64,000 nucleotides of DNA, from NCBI RefSeq assembly GCF_009917485.1, contig NZ_QZDT01000001.1, forward strand, positions 391,148 through 455,147, written 5' to 3'. Shown piece after piece: positions 27,910 through 37,457 of this stretch. Source of the stretch: Parablautia muri. Its GTDB lineage: Bacteria > Bacillota > Clostridia > Lachnospirales > Lachnospiraceae. A program made the translations under genes and the position numbers. The notes under the pieces are model-generated. The model worked only from the letters and a program-made list of their open reading frames with translations, ran no database searches and was not told where the DNA came from. Positions within the stretch are counted from its first letter, which is position 1; each line of letters starts with the position of its first letter.

Positions 27910-28713
27910 GTGATAAAAGTAACTATTGGAGATATGTATATGTTTCGATATAAAAATTTAGCCTTTTTAAAAATATTTGATATATGGTTTGAGGAAGAAT
28001 TGTTTTATACGGCAGACAGCAGTATAAAATGTCTTCATGAAAATAAAAAAATAGATAAAAACATGTATGATTTTAAAATTACTGCAAAAACATTTTTATT
28101 AGATATATCAAAGGAAATTGAAGATATTTTTGCATGTTTTGATTATAAATCTTGTAAATATGCTATTAATAGGGCAAATAGGGATGGTATTCGTGTATGG
28201 AAAGTAGAGGATAGTGACGATAAGAAGAAATACTTTGATTTTCAAAATTTATTTTGTGAAGAAAAGGGAATTCCTAAATTAGATGCGGATGAGTTGAATA
28301 ATATAGAGATATTTTGTGCGGAAACAGATGAAAAGGAGTTTCTTGGAGGGTGCGCATTTATAATTTCTGGAGATAAGAAAACAGTTAGATATAAGTATGG
28401 TGCAACATTGCATAAATATAACGCGAATGAAGCAATAATTTGGTATGCTATTCAAAATTATCATGCAAGGGGATTTGAAATGTTTGATTTTGGGGGAGTT
28501 ATGCCTACGGAAGATAAAACAAGCTATTATTATCATCATTACAAATTTAAGAAAAAATTCGGTGGAGATTTGATAGATAGTTATATATATTTTAAATTGA
28601 AAGGTGTGTTGAAAGTTCTTTATTGCCCGTTCGAAATTATTTTAAAATATTGTTTTAAACAAGATATTAATAATTTAGTGATTTGGTTAAATAAGCATAG
28701 ATGTATGAAATAG
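27910..28713 (+). CDS. FemAB/GNAT-like acyl- or aminoacyltransferase
   Basis: About 267 residues; the start is either GTG at 27910 (GGAG eight bases upstream) or TTG at 27907. The C-terminal half matches the FemAB-type GNAT fold: 'FLGGCAFIISGDKKTVRYKYG', then 'AIIWYAIQNYHARGFEMFDFGG' and 'YHHYKFKKKFGGDL'. These are seen in peptidoglycan bridge enzymes and in capsule-locus acyltransferases. It lies just after the IS630 element and before a flippase-like gene. It may add an amino acid or acyl group to a lipid-linked sugar; substrate not inferable. Confidence 0.72.
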   Translation: MIKVTIGDMYMFRYKNLAFLKIFDIWFEEELFYTADSSIKCLHENKKIDKNMYDFKITAKTFLLDISKEIEDIFACFDYKSCKYAINRANRDGIRVWKVEDSDDKKKYFDFQNLFCEEKGIPKLDADELNNIEIFCAETDEKEFLGGCAFIISGDKKTVRYKYGATLHKYNANEAIIWYAIQNYHARGFEMFDFGGVMPTEDKTSYYYHHYKFKKKFGGDLIDSYIYFKLKGVLKVLYCPFEIILKYCFKQDINNLVIWLNKHRCMK

Positions 28714-28750
28714 ATAACCTATTTGTTCGTATATATTTGGGGTATATATA

Positions 28751-29698
28751 GTGAAAAAGTACTTAAAATTAATTATTAAAATATTTTTTATTTTAGTCAT
28801 TATTTTTATATTATTAAGGAAGGTTAATACAGAAGAAATACTTTCTTACCTACTTAATGCAGATAAGAAAATGCTTTTATTAGCATTTGTTATGGTATGT
28901 TTTATGTGCGGGCTTTTGGCGTTTAAATGGAAAGTTTTATTAAAAAATATAAAATTTGTACGACTTTTGGAAGGTGTTTTGATAGGACATATAATTACGT
29001 ATTCACTGGGAGGACAAATAGTCGGTGAAGGAGGGAAAATTGTTTTATTAAAAAAAACTGAGAAAAATATGGGAATGATTACAGCTTCTATTTTAGTTGA
29101 TAAAATAACTGGTTTTTTAGGGGGTTTTATTGTAGGACTAATAGGAATGATATTTTCGAGAATACCCCTTTCAAATAAATATAAACTATATTATTGCTTT
29201 ATAATAGGAGGATGCATTTGTCTTATCATAGGGCTGTTTAATCAAAAGTCGATAAACTTTTGGGGATGGTTTTTAGATGGAATAAAAAGAAAAAAGGGGA
29301 TATTAAGAAAAATTGGAGAAATGCTTGAAAATGTTCTAAATGGAATTAAGCGATATGTGAATGATAAAAAGGCGATTTTGGTTAGTATTTTGTGGGGTAT
29401 TATACTGCAAATTGTTTCTGTAGCTGTTTCTTTTTCCGTTTGTTACTCATTAGATATAATAATTCCTTTTCAGGATCTTTGTTGGATTATGTCATTAGTT
29501 TCTGTAATGGCTTTAGTCCCATTGTCCGTAATGGGATTAGGGGTCAGCCAAATGTCAACAATAAGTTTGCTGATGTTGTTGGGTGTTTCAAAAGAATTAG
29601 CGATAGGATATTCATTAGTACTGTATATTATAATGATAAGCGTAGCTGTTTTGTCAATAGTTTTGTTACCATTATTTCATTTTATTAGTGAGGTTTAA
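28751..29698 (+). CDS. LPG-synthase-type flippase domain protein (YbhN/AglD-like)
   Basis: 315 residues, GTG start, eight or so membrane helices. It matches the lysylphosphatidylglycerol-synthase transmembrane family: an N-terminal helix, 'LLAFKWKVLLKN', 'YSLGGQIVGEGGKIVLLKK', 'ASILVDKITGFLGG', and 'LVPLSVMGLGVSQMSTISLL'. Stand-alone members are thought to flip lipids or assist lipid-linked sugar transfer. Its end overlaps the upstream region of the next methyltransferase, indicating one operon. Confidence 0.82.
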   Translation: MKKYLKLIIKIFFILVIIFILLRKVNTEEILSYLLNADKKMLLLAFVMVCFMCGLLAFKWKVLLKNIKFVRLLEGVLIGHIITYSLGGQIVGEGGKIVLLKKTEKNMGMITASILVDKITGFLGGFIVGLIGMIFSRIPLSNKYKLYYCFIIGGCICLIIGLFNQKSINFWGWFLDGIKRKKGILRKIGEMLENVLNGIKRYVNDKKAILVSILWGIILQIVSVAVSFSVCYSLDIIIPFQDLCWIMSLVSVMALVPLSVMGLGVSQMSTISLLMLLGVSKELAIGYSLVLYIIMISVAVLSIVLLPLFHFISEV

Positions 29699-29702
29699 AG
29701 TT

Positions 29703-30362
29703 ATGTATTTTCATTCTTTTAAGGAATTTTTATATGGATTGCTAAAAATATTTAAAGAAAAAAGATTTTTTTATTCAGTGAAGTATTTGTGGTGGATTGT
29801 TTTGGATAGAATACGAGGAGTGGATTTTGTAAAAAATGAAGGTTATGAAAAAATAGGAACAAGTCAGGAGCGCTCAAGTGTTTACCAAGCAACGAGAGAT
29901 AATACTTATTTATATAAAATTATGAAAGGAATACCTATTAAGGATACAGATGCTATTTTAGACCTAGGATGTGGGAAAGGATATATGTTAAAAATTTTTA
30001 GTAAGTATGCTTTTTTTAAAGTGGGGGGGGTTGAATTATCTGAAAGATTATGTGAAATTGCAAATAAAAATATTAGAAAGGAAAAACTTGGCAAATGTAT
30101 AGTCTATCATGCTGATGCTGCAGAATTTCTTGAATATGATGAATATACCCATATATATATGTTTAATCCCTTTCCTGCAATAGTAATGGAAAAAGTAATG
30201 GAAAATATTAAAAAGAGTATTTTGAGAGTGCCTAGAAATATGACAATTATATATAAGGGAGCTTTTTGTCATGATATTATTGTGGGCAATGGTGTATTTG
30301 AACTAACTGATATAGTAGAAGGAAAAACATTATCATATTATGTTTACAAGTCAATATTATAA
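29703..30362 (+). CDS. Class I SAM methyltransferase with G8 tract
   Basis: 219 residues from the ATG at 29703 (GAGG nine bases upstream). A membrane-proximal basic N-terminus precedes motif I 'ILDLGCGKGYMLKIF', then 'VGGVELSERLCEIA' (motif II) and 'HIYMFNPFPAIVMEKV', a form seen in histone-methyltransferase-like DOT1 folds. An eight-G run (30023-30030) encodes Val-Gly-Gly in motif II; slippage would remove the second half of the enzyme. It is the last gene of the first glycan block. Confidence 0.8.
   Translation: MYFHSFKEFLYGLLKIFKEKRFFYSVKYLWWIVLDRIRGVDFVKNEGYEKIGTSQERSSVYQATRDNTYLYKIMKGIPIKDTDAILDLGCGKGYMLKIFSKYAFFKVGGVELSERLCEIANKNIRKEKLGKCIVYHADAAEFLEYDEYTHIYMFNPFPAIVMEKVMENIKKSILRVPRNMTIIYKGAFCHDIIVGNGVFELTDIVEGKTLSYYVYKSIL
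30023..30030 (+). repeat. Poly-G tract (G8) in a methyltransferase
   Basis: Eight G in frame as GTG GGG GGG G, at the SAM-binding motif II. Confidence 0.9.
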
Positions 30363-30544
30363 TATGGGGCATAACCCTCTTGGCACTATAAATATATGCT
30401 TAGTAGCTTTGTGTATGATAAATATGACATAATCTCGAATTGATAATTTACTTATATTTTTGAAATAGTAACCTCAAATTAGAGGCTGTAAATAATCTTG
30501 ACTGAGCAAGCACTTCTGGTAGGGGAATACCCGTACAGAATGAT

Positions 30545-31441
30545 CGGAGGAAGGCCATCTTCACCGCTCCAGAACAGCCACATGGATGACTGTGTCTGCC
30601 CGGCGGCCGTCTTCCTTAAGTACCTGGACTCTGGTCTCATCCGCCATTGCGAAGCTACGCTTGAGTAGCTGCCGATGGAAGATCATACATTGGCTGAAAA
30701 TAATGCTCAGCACAATAGACGATCCAGTTGGTAAGTGTGGTCTGGCTGAGTTGTGCGCCATACTGTTTCCAGTCCTTTTCCTGACGATAGAGGGGAAACC
30801 GGCCTGCATACTTCTGATACATGGTCCATGCCACAGTTGATGGGGTTGCCGGTCTTTTTTCCAGCAGTGTTTCCGGAACCCGGGATTTTACGATCACAGG
30901 TTTTTCGGTATCACCAAGTCCTTCTTTACAGGACGGACAGCCATAGATTCTGGCTGTAGTATTCAATGACTTTACATTTGGCAGGAATGAATTCCAGCTC
31001 GCGGCGGACATATTCTTCTTCAATGAGGACCACCTGTGTACCGCAGGCGCTGCAGATCTGTTCATCTTCTGGAAGATGGATCACTACTTTTTTAACCGGA
31101 AGGCCTTTGAAAAGCTCCGCATGGGTTGCCTTTTTCTTACAGGTATGTCCCCGGATTACTGTTTCTTCCTCCAACAGGGATGGACCATGTTCCACCCCGA
31201 CCTCATTAAAAAGATTTTGTTGGCCGGGGATGCCATCGGATCTCCTTTCGCTGGAAGAACCGAAAAGCTTTTTGATCAAGTAATCCAGCTGTTCCTGAAA
31301 GGTCTTTTCACGGCTGGCCTTGTCATTAATGACAAGACGGAGAGATTTGATCAGCTTAGTCTGTTCGGATACCATTGTTTTCAGTTGTGATACTGTATCT
31401 TTCAGCTCTCTTAGCTGAAGGTCTTTTGCACTGGAAACCAT
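30545..31441 (-). pseudogene. IS66-family TnpC remnant, frameshifted and truncated
   Basis: The minus strand encodes an IS66 transposase N-terminus: 'QLRELKDTVSQLKTMVSEQT' coiled coil, 'KKLFGSSSERR', and a zinc-ribbon start 'EDEQICSACGTQ'. A frameshift near 30950-31060 moves the frame to 'IYGCPSCKEGLGDTEKP' and 'PLYRQEKDWKQYG'. A further shift leads to 'LLKRSFAMADETRVQVLKE', after which homology ends. No TnpA or TnpB gene is attached. It is closely related to the IS66 copy at 46739-49092, including the leader upstream of the start codon. Confidence 0.82.
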
Positions 31442-31549
31442 TGTCCCCTCCTTGGAGCTGATACCTTTATTATACCAGAGTTCAGGGTATTTCCAAAGGA
31501 AAAGTGTAACCAGAGTTTACGATTATTTACAATGTACGACCAAGCTATT

Positions 31550-32212
31550 TCAAACATTCTTTTTTGTCCTCAGGACCCTTGCGGGATTACCCACTACTAT
31601 ACTATTAGGGGGAACATCTTCTATTACAACAGCGCCTGCTCCGATTAGAGAAAAATCACCAATAGTAATTTTTTCTCTAATGGTTGCATTACTACCTACA
31701 TGAACAGCTTTACCTACATGAACATTTGCACCAACTACTGCATTTGTTGCAATATGTGCAAATCTGTCAAGAAAACTGTCATGTCCAACATAAGAATTTG
31801 CTAACAACATGCAATTGTCAGAGATTACTGCATCTACGCCGACTTGAGATAAAGCCGTTAATAGTACTCCATTTCCAATGGAACAAAATCCTTTAGGGTA
31901 AACAGCGGTCGGATGAATTGCAGAATAATATCTATTTGTCGGAATATTCAAACTTTCAATTTTTTTATAAACTTCTTCTTCGTGTTGCATACCTACATAT
32001 GCAATAAAAAAAAATGTGTCTTCATCTTTTAAGTAGCGATTGATATCATCTGTTGTTCCTATAACTGGAACCCTTGTAAATTTCCCGACTTTATAGCCTA
32101 TTGGGAGAATATCATTTAGAAAACCCAAGGTCTCTATTGTTAAATCTTGTGTGGCAATAGCAGCTACGGACATTCCAATTCCACTTCCGCCTAGTATTAT
32201 AAGCTTTTTCAT
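31550..32212 (-). CDS. PglD/NeuD-family sugar N/O-acyltransferase (left-handed beta helix)
   Basis: 220 residues from the ATG at 32212. An N-terminal Rossmann-like PglD_N domain ('KKLIILGGSGIGMSVAAIA', 'PVIGTTDDINRYL') precedes hexapeptide repeats ('NCMLLANSYVGHDSFL', 'GANVHVGKAVHVGSNATI', 'GDFSLIGAGAVVIEDVPPN'). It ends 'VVGNPARVLR', as trimeric sugar acetyltransferases do. It is the last gene of a five-gene operon that makes or breaks acyl-CoA esters, suggesting that it transfers a special acyl group to an amino sugar. That link is inference. Confidence 0.86.
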   Translation of the reverse strand: MKKLIILGGSGIGMSVAAIATQDLTIETLGFLNDILPIGYKVGKFTRVPVIGTTDDINRYLKDEDTFFFIAYVGMQHEEEVYKKIESLNIPTNRYYSAIHPTAVYPKGFCSIGNGVLLTALSQVGVDAVISDNCMLLANSYVGHDSFLDRFAHIATNAVVGANVHVGKAVHVGSNATIREKITIGDFSLIGAGAVVIEDVPPNSIVVGNPARVLRTKKNV

Positions 32213-32249
32213 TTTCTTCTTATCTCCATATGTCTGCAAAGCATGTATT

Positions 32250-33029
32250 TTATAGATCCAATTGTTTTTTTAGCTTGTTTATATGCATGTTTTCATATAC
32301 TTTACCATCAATCACCTGAACTGCTTCTCCTGTTTTTTCAAAACGATTTATAATTTCTATAATATCCTCATGGTTATTTTTACCAAGGTTAAATATTTTA
32401 TTGATGTATTCTATATGCTTTGGTGTTATTGCCAACTTTCCATCAAATCCCATTCGTGCAGCCATTTTAAATTCTTCAATAGCTGTATTCTCGTCATCTA
32501 GACAAAAGCAGGGAGTGTCTAAAACATATTTACCATATGCTTTTGCATATGTAACTAAACGGCTTTTTTGATACATAAGTAATTCTGGTCTATTATCCAT
32601 ATTTGTAATAGAAGTGTAATCTTCTGCACCGAAAGCCATTATATTTATCCATTTACAGTTTGCAATTTTTTTTATGTTGACAATTCCAATAGGAGTTTCG
32701 ATTATGGCAATTACTGTTCGTTCTTTCCAAATATGGGCGAAAGCGTCATAAAAATCTATGTTATCAAACTTTGGTAACATAAAACCTACATTAGAAAATC
32801 TTACGAGTCTTTTTACTTCATTGTCATATGATTCTTTATTTAATCTGACAAAAAATTGTGAATTATTAGAATATTCATCTAAAAAGATTTCTGTCTGATT
32901 TAGTGCTTTTTCCTTATTTTCAATTTCAATAGAATCTTCTAAGTCAATTATATATGCATCAGCCCCGAATGTCTTTATTTTTGAAAGCATATGTCTTTTG
33001 GCTGGTACAAACAAAAAGCTTCGCAGCAT
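32250..33029 (-). CDS. CitE-like CoA-ester lyase (HpcH/HpaI aldolase superfamily), copy 2
   Basis: 259-residue TIM-barrel protein. It begins 'LRSFLFVPAKRHMLSKIKT', has 'AYIIDLEDSIEIENK' (metal/CoA site), 'AIIETPIGIVNIKKI' (conserved Glu) and 'IMAFGAEDYTSI' (Asp ligand). All the acidic metal ligands of CitE/malyl-CoA lyases are kept. It probably cleaves or forms a 3-hydroxyacyl-CoA bond with a 2-oxo acid such as glyoxylate or pyruvate. It is paralogous to the gene just upstream, from which it is 10 bases away. CitD/CitF partners are absent, so it is not a citrate lyase complex. Confidence 0.84.
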   Translation of the reverse strand: MLRSFLFVPAKRHMLSKIKTFGADAYIIDLEDSIEIENKEKALNQTEIFLDEYSNNSQFFVRLNKESYDNEVKRLVRFSNVGFMLPKFDNIDFYDAFAHIWKERTVIAIIETPIGIVNIKKIANCKWINIMAFGAEDYTSITNMDNRPELLMYQKSRLVTYAKAYGKYVLDTPCFCLDDENTAIEEFKMAARMGFDGKLAITPKHIEYINKIFNLGKNNHEDIIEIINRFEKTGEAVQVIDGKVYENMHINKLKKQLDL

Positions 33030-33039
33030 AATGCCCTAC

Positions 33040-33927
33040 CTATTTCTTTAAATTAATTAATTTATTTTGTTCTAATACAGACTGGGCTCTTTTCCTCATA
33101 GGTGGTCCGACCATTACCCCATCCAACATTACAACACCGGACTTTTTTTCTGAAGTAACTAAATTTACTGCTTCAATAACCTTTTTGGAGTATTCTATTT
33201 TTTTAGCATCAGGAGAGAATACCCTATTTGCTGGTTCGATTTGTCTTGGATTTAGAAGTAAGCATCCAGCAAAGCCATTTTTATAGGCTTCACATTCTTT
33301 TTTCTCAAATCCTTCTATATCCATTACATTTAGATATGGGGTATCAATTGGTAAAAGTCCAGCAGATCTGGCCGCGTTGACAATTATAGCGCGAGGAAAA
33401 ATGAAAGCTGTTTCCTGATAAGTATATGTGCTGCCAAGGTCATTAAGATAATCCTCGCCTCCAAAGCATAAAGCAACAAGTCGTTTGCTTGATTGTGCTA
33501 TTCGCTGAACATCCATCACGGCCTTTGTTGTTTCAATAAGTGGTGCTAATTTTATAGTTCCAACATCAATATTCTTTTTTAGCTCCATTACATTTAATAA
33601 TTTATCTAAAAAAATAATATCCTCAGCATTCATAATCTTAGAAGGCATTAATCCGGTAATATCGGGTAATATCAACTGCATAATATCTTCTGAAAAATCT
33701 TTTGTTCCTATCTCATTAATTCTTATAAATATATTTTTTTGATGGAATGCTCCATTATTATGATATTGAATAATATTATCTCTCGAAGATTGACGCTTCT
33801 CAGGTGGAACGGCATCTTCCATATCAAGAATTAATGCATCAGCGTTACTGCATAGTGCTTTATCAATAAATTTTGAATTATAAGCTGGTAAAAACATGAA
33901 ACTTCGTAATAACATATTGGTATTCAT
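33040..33927 (-). CDS. CitE-like CoA-ester lyase, copy 1
   Basis: 295 residues, ATG with GGGAG six bases upstream. Family marks: 'LRSFMFLPAYNSKFIDKAL', 'ALILDMEDAVPPEKR', 'LAPLIETTKAVMDVQRIA' and 'CFGGEDYLNDLG'. It resembles the beta-methylmalyl/malyl-CoA lyase and CitE group. Its start overlaps the MaoC gene by 4 bases (ATGA-type coupling). Having two different CitE-like enzymes in one operon suggests either two sequential C-C bond steps or a heteromeric enzyme. Confidence 0.84.
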   Translation of the reverse strand: MNTNMLLRSFMFLPAYNSKFIDKALCSNADALILDMEDAVPPEKRQSSRDNIIQYHNNGAFHQKNIFIRINEIGTKDFSEDIMQLILPDITGLMPSKIMNAEDIIFLDKLLNVMELKKNIDVGTIKLAPLIETTKAVMDVQRIAQSSKRLVALCFGGEDYLNDLGSTYTYQETAFIFPRAIIVNAARSAGLLPIDTPYLNVMDIEGFEKKECEAYKNGFAGCLLLNPRQIEPANRVFSPDAKKIEYSKKVIEAVNLVTSEKKSGVVMLDGVMVGPPMRKRAQSVLEQNKLINLKK

Positions 33928-34394
33928 TCTTTCTCCCTCTTACTGCATTTGATTAGTACATGCCGCCTGAAAGAAATTACGTTGATTTTATTTTGATTAT
34001 ATCCTATCGTTTCAACATACAAAATTCCTCTGTCAGTACTTTTCCGTGATATACGCTTATCCAATATTTTTGTTTTAGCATACAAGGTGTCTCCTATAAA
34101 TACTGGTGCAAGATGTTTAACATTCTCATAATCTAAGTTTGCAATAGCTTTTCCGCTAATATCTGTTACAGTCAGACCAACAATCAGACTAAACACTAAT
34201 GTCCCTACTACTAGAAGCTGTCCATGTTGTTGCTTTTCAGCATAATTTATGTTAGTGTGTACCGGATGTGCATTCATTGTAAGAAGAGAAAATAAATTAT
34301 TATCGCTCTCAAAAATGGTTTTAGAAAGAGCATGATATATTTCTTCCCCGACAATAAAATCTTCAAAAAAATTTCCCATAGAGTTTGTGTGCAT
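33924..34394 (-). CDS. MaoC-like enoyl-CoA hydratase
   Basis: 156-residue hot-dog-fold protein. The hydratase motif region reads 'LTMNAHPVHTNINYAE', the form found in MaoC proteins next to CitE-like lyases; an Asn stands where classical R-hydratases have Asp. 'GDTLYAKTKILDKRIS' and 'GILYVETIGYNQ' complete the fold. It is expected to hydrate an unsaturated acyl-CoA, or dehydrate a 3-hydroxyacyl-CoA, that the neighbouring lyases use. Confidence 0.82.
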   Translation of the reverse strand: MHTNSMGNFFEDFIVGEEIYHALSKTIFESDNNLFSLLTMNAHPVHTNINYAEKQQHGQLLVVGTLVFSLIVGLTVTDISGKAIANLDYENVKHLAPVFIGDTLYAKTKILDKRISRKSTDRGILYVETIGYNQNKINVISFRRHVLIKCSKREKE

Positions 34395-34409
34395 ACGTTT
34401 TCTCTTTTC

Positions 34410-35963
34410 TTATAACGGAATATTACCGTGTTTTTTGCTATATACTTTTATTTCCTTATTTTTTAAAGCATCAAAGGCTTGAATGATTTTTTCCCGGGTT
34501 TCTTCTGGTAGGATTACTTCATCAACCATCCCTAAAGAAGCAGCAAAGTAAGGATTTAAATATTTTTCCTTATAGCTATCAATCTTCTCTTGACGAAATT
34601 CAGTAGGATTTTCAGCTTGTTTTATTTGCTTGTTATACATAACATCTACAGCACCTTCGGCACCCATGACGGCAATTTCGCAAATAGGCCATGCATACAC
34701 CATATCGGCGCCTGAAGCTTTACTATTCATGGCACAATATGCACCCCCATATGCTTTTCGCATAATTAAAGATATTTTGGGTATAGTCGCTTCTGAAAAC
34801 GCATATAACATTTTACTGCCATGTCTTAAAATTCCTTTCTTTTCTTCAGCGGCTCCTGGATAAAATCCTGGAACATCAATCATTATAAGTAAAGGTATTT
34901 CAAAACTATCACAAAAACGAACAAATCGTGCACATTTATCTGACGCATCACAGTCAATTGCTCCTCCCAATACGCATGGCTGGTTTGCCACAATGCCAGT
35001 TGTTTTACCATCTAGTCGGCAAAAACCTATTACTATATTTCTGCCAAAATTACTTGAAATTTCAAAAAATGACTCTTCATCTACCAAGCAAGAAATTACT
35101 TGTCGAACGTCATAAGAGTGTCGCGCATTTTCAGTGACAATTTCTTCTATTTTTCTGCCTAATTCCTTATAATTATTGCGTATCGTAATTTTGAATGGCT
35201 TTTCTTTTATGCATGTATAATTAAGTAGTTTTTTTATTTCTTGAATACATTCTGCATCATTTTCACAAACAAAATTTGCCACACCACTATATTGGCTATG
35301 AACTTCTGAACCACCTAAATCTTCCATAGTTATAACTTCCCCAGTTAATTCTTTGATCACTCTTGGGCCTGTTATAAAAAATTGACTTGTATTTTTGACC
35401 ATAAATATATAGTCACACATTGCAGGCGAATAACTAGATCCTCCAGCACAATTTCCCATAATAGCAGCTATTTGAGGAATATATCCGGAAGCTTGTGTAT
35501 TTAAGTAAAATAACTTACTGTATGCAGACAATGAAATAATACCTTCCTCAATTTTTGCTCCTCCACTATCACATAAACATATAAAAGGGCTTTTAGTCTT
35601 TAGGGCTAATTCTAATGTCTGACATATTTTTTGCACATGGGCTTCACCACCAGCACCACCACTGATGGTACAATCCTGTGCTACTGCATATGCAGTTATT
35701 CCATTTATTTTTCCATAGCATGCAATAACTCCGTCACCTAAATATGTTTTTTTGTGTAAATCTTCTAGAGATGTTCTTGATTTTACCAACATATTGATTT
35801 CTGAATATACTTTGTTATCAAACAACATAGCCATTCTTTCCCTGGCTGTCAGTTTCCCTTTTTCATGTTCACGCGCTAGACGTTCTGTTCCGCCAGAAAT
35901 ATATAATTGTGCTTTCGTGTCTTCATATGTTTTCTTTACTTGACTATTCCATACCATCTTCAT
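34410..35963 (-). CDS. Acyl-CoA carboxylase carboxyltransferase subunit (PCC-beta/MmdA-like)
   Basis: 517 residues, the normal length of propionyl-CoA carboxylase beta and methylmalonyl-CoA decarboxylase alpha subunits. It has 'GKLTARERMAMLFD', 'GGAGGEAHVQKICQ', 'CLCDSGGAKIEEG', 'GNCAGGSSYSPAMCDY' and, in the second crotonase-fold half, 'LIMIDVPGFYPGAAEE' and 'MRKAYGGAYCAMNSK'. No biotin carboxylase or biotin-carrier gene lies nearby, so those parts must come from elsewhere in the genome. It is the first gene of the leftward operon. The palindromic repeat at 36020-36049 lies about 60 bases upstream of its start. Confidence 0.9.
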   Translation of the reverse strand: MKMVWNSQVKKTYEDTKAQLYISGGTERLAREHEKGKLTARERMAMLFDNKVYSEINMLVKSRTSLEDLHKKTYLGDGVIACYGKINGITAYAVAQDCTISGGAGGEAHVQKICQTLELALKTKSPFICLCDSGGAKIEEGIISLSAYSKLFYLNTQASGYIPQIAAIMGNCAGGSSYSPAMCDYIFMVKNTSQFFITGPRVIKELTGEVITMEDLGGSEVHSQYSGVANFVCENDAECIQEIKKLLNYTCIKEKPFKITIRNNYKELGRKIEEIVTENARHSYDVRQVISCLVDEESFFEISSNFGRNIVIGFCRLDGKTTGIVANQPCVLGGAIDCDASDKCARFVRFCDSFEIPLLIMIDVPGFYPGAAEEKKGILRHGSKMLYAFSEATIPKISLIMRKAYGGAYCAMNSKASGADMVYAWPICEIAVMGAEGAVDVMYNKQIKQAENPTEFRQEKIDSYKEKYLNPYFAASLGMVDEVILPEETREKIIQAFDALKNKEIKVYSKKHGNIPL

Positions 35964-36019
35964 TTCACCAAGCCAATAATCTTGGTCCTTCCTCTAAAAA
36001 TAATTTTATGAAATATCTA

Positions 36020-36049
36020 TGTCGCTAAACTATTTCTTTAGCGAACAAA
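36020..36049. repeat. Inverted repeat, left copy, with internal 8-7-8 palindrome
   Basis: TCGCTAAA (36022-36029) and TTTAGCGA (36037-36044) flank a 7-base spacer. The whole 30-base block recurs in inverted orientation at 37458-37486, differing only by one extra C in the spacer. It lies just upstream of the carboxyltransferase operon. Confidence 0.9.
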
Positions 36050-36103
36050 TAGTGAAAATAATAAAATTAAAACAAATTTTTAAATTGACTACTATTTTGA
36101 CCA

Positions 36104-37219
36104 TTATTTCATTACTAATAATTCCATACACTGCCGCCTTTGTTCAATACTACTATGAACATATGTATTTAAAGTAATGTTAACAGAACTATGCCCGAGT
36201 ATTTCCGACAGTGTTTTGCAATTAAATCCTTTTGAAATTCCAATAGATGCAAAGCTGTGCCTAAGAGAATGAAAATTGAGGTATCGTATTTCGCACTTTT
36301 TTAATATATTTTTATATTTTTTTTGTACAATGCGTGGTTCCATGCACTTTGTGGTTACTGTTAAAATATAATGCAGAGGATCACTGGAATATTGTTGCAT
36401 CTTCCTACATAAAAAAGCAGGCAATGGCATTTCTCTAATTGAAGAAGGTGTTTTGGGAGATGCTATACTAACAATTGTTTTGGGTAAACTATTATCTGAT
36501 GTATACGCCATATTCTTTATCCGGTACACTGTTCTTTTTATCATTAATTGACCGCTTTTAGAATCAAAATCTTCCCATCTTAACCCGCATAATTCACCAA
36601 TTCGTATTCCTGTGTACATGCAAAGAAAAATACCAAAAGAAAAATTATCATTTTGAGTCAATAAATAATTATTCAAGCATGCCCATTCAGACAAACTAAA
36701 AATATCTGAAGGTGTTTTCCTTTGCTTCGGCAATTGAAATATAGGAATTGATGTAGTTAAGTAACCATATTGTTTAGCAAATTTTAATATATTTTTAAAT
36801 ATGGATAGAATAGTATTAATATAAGAAATGGAAAGTGCTTCATCCAATTTAAGTAATATGAATTTCTGTATGAGTTGTTCCGAAATCTGTGATATTGTAA
36901 TTTTTCCCCAATACGGAAGAAGGTGATGATTATTATTGTTTCATAAAAGTAATAACTACTTTTTTGACAATAGAAAGAGATTTTACTTTCCATTTATCAA
37001 ATATTTCTGAAAAATAACATGGTTTCATAGAATCATTTATTACATTGGAGGTATTTTCCATTGACTGTATGATTTTTTCTTTCTTTTTTTAACATCTGCA
37101 TACTTTAAAGCATAAACGTATCCATAATGAATTTTTCCATTTTTATCTCTATTTTTTATATAATGTGCCTCCCATCTTCCATCTTTCAGTTTGTGTATAT
37201 TTTCTCCTCTTTTAGACAT
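36104..37219 (-). pseudogene. Tyrosine recombinase/integrase, frameshifted
   Basis: Read from ATG 37219 (AAGGAG upstream): an Arm-type DNA-binding start 'SKRGENIHKLKDGRWEAHYI' and 'GYVYALKYADVKK', then a frameshift in an A run. Next come 'CYFSEIFDKWKVKSLSIVKK', further shifts, and 'HHLLPYWGKITISQ'. The catalytic part is intact from about 36850 down: Arg in 'TGIRIGELCGLRW', 'HSLRHSFAS', 'LGHSS' and the Tyr in 'NTYVHSS'. It is the integrase type of conjugative and phage elements. At least two frameshifts make full-length protein unlikely, although a catalytic fragment could be made. No excisionase or other element genes are present. Confidence 0.85.
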
Positions 37220-37377
37220 AAACTGCTCCTTTCCTTAATTTGGCCCATATACTGACCACTCATAATATTCTGTTAAAGAATTTATTATTTTTTTTAATAA
37301 AGTAAATAGAATTTGGGAAAATATATAACAAAATAGTAAATACAAATTAAAAATATTGGTTGAAAAAGATAAGAAAA

Positions 37378-37406
37378 TTGACAAGACGTGAAAAAGTTGT
37401 TAAAAT
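37378..37406 (+). promoter_or_regulatory. Strong sigma-A-type promoter, rightward
   Basis: TTGACA (37378-37383) and TAAAAT (37401-37406) are separated by 17 bases, near consensus. It lies inside the segment bounded by the inverted repeats and points to the ATP-grasp operon. The right repeat (37458-37486) falls in the predicted leader. Confidence 0.7.
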
Positions 37407-37457
37407 ATAAAAATTATATAAGAAATAATAATTATAAATCAATATGAAAAAGTTGTT

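Noticed and set aside
3..30362. Teichoic-acid-specific locus
   Set aside because: The exporter pair would fit, but there is no CDP-glycerol or CDP-ribitol enzyme or poly(polyol-phosphate) polymerase in the window.
33040..35963. Citrate lyase or oxaloacetate decarboxylase operon
   Set aside because: CitD, CitF, CitC, CitG and decarboxylase membrane subunits are all absent; only CitE-like and carboxyltransferase genes are present.
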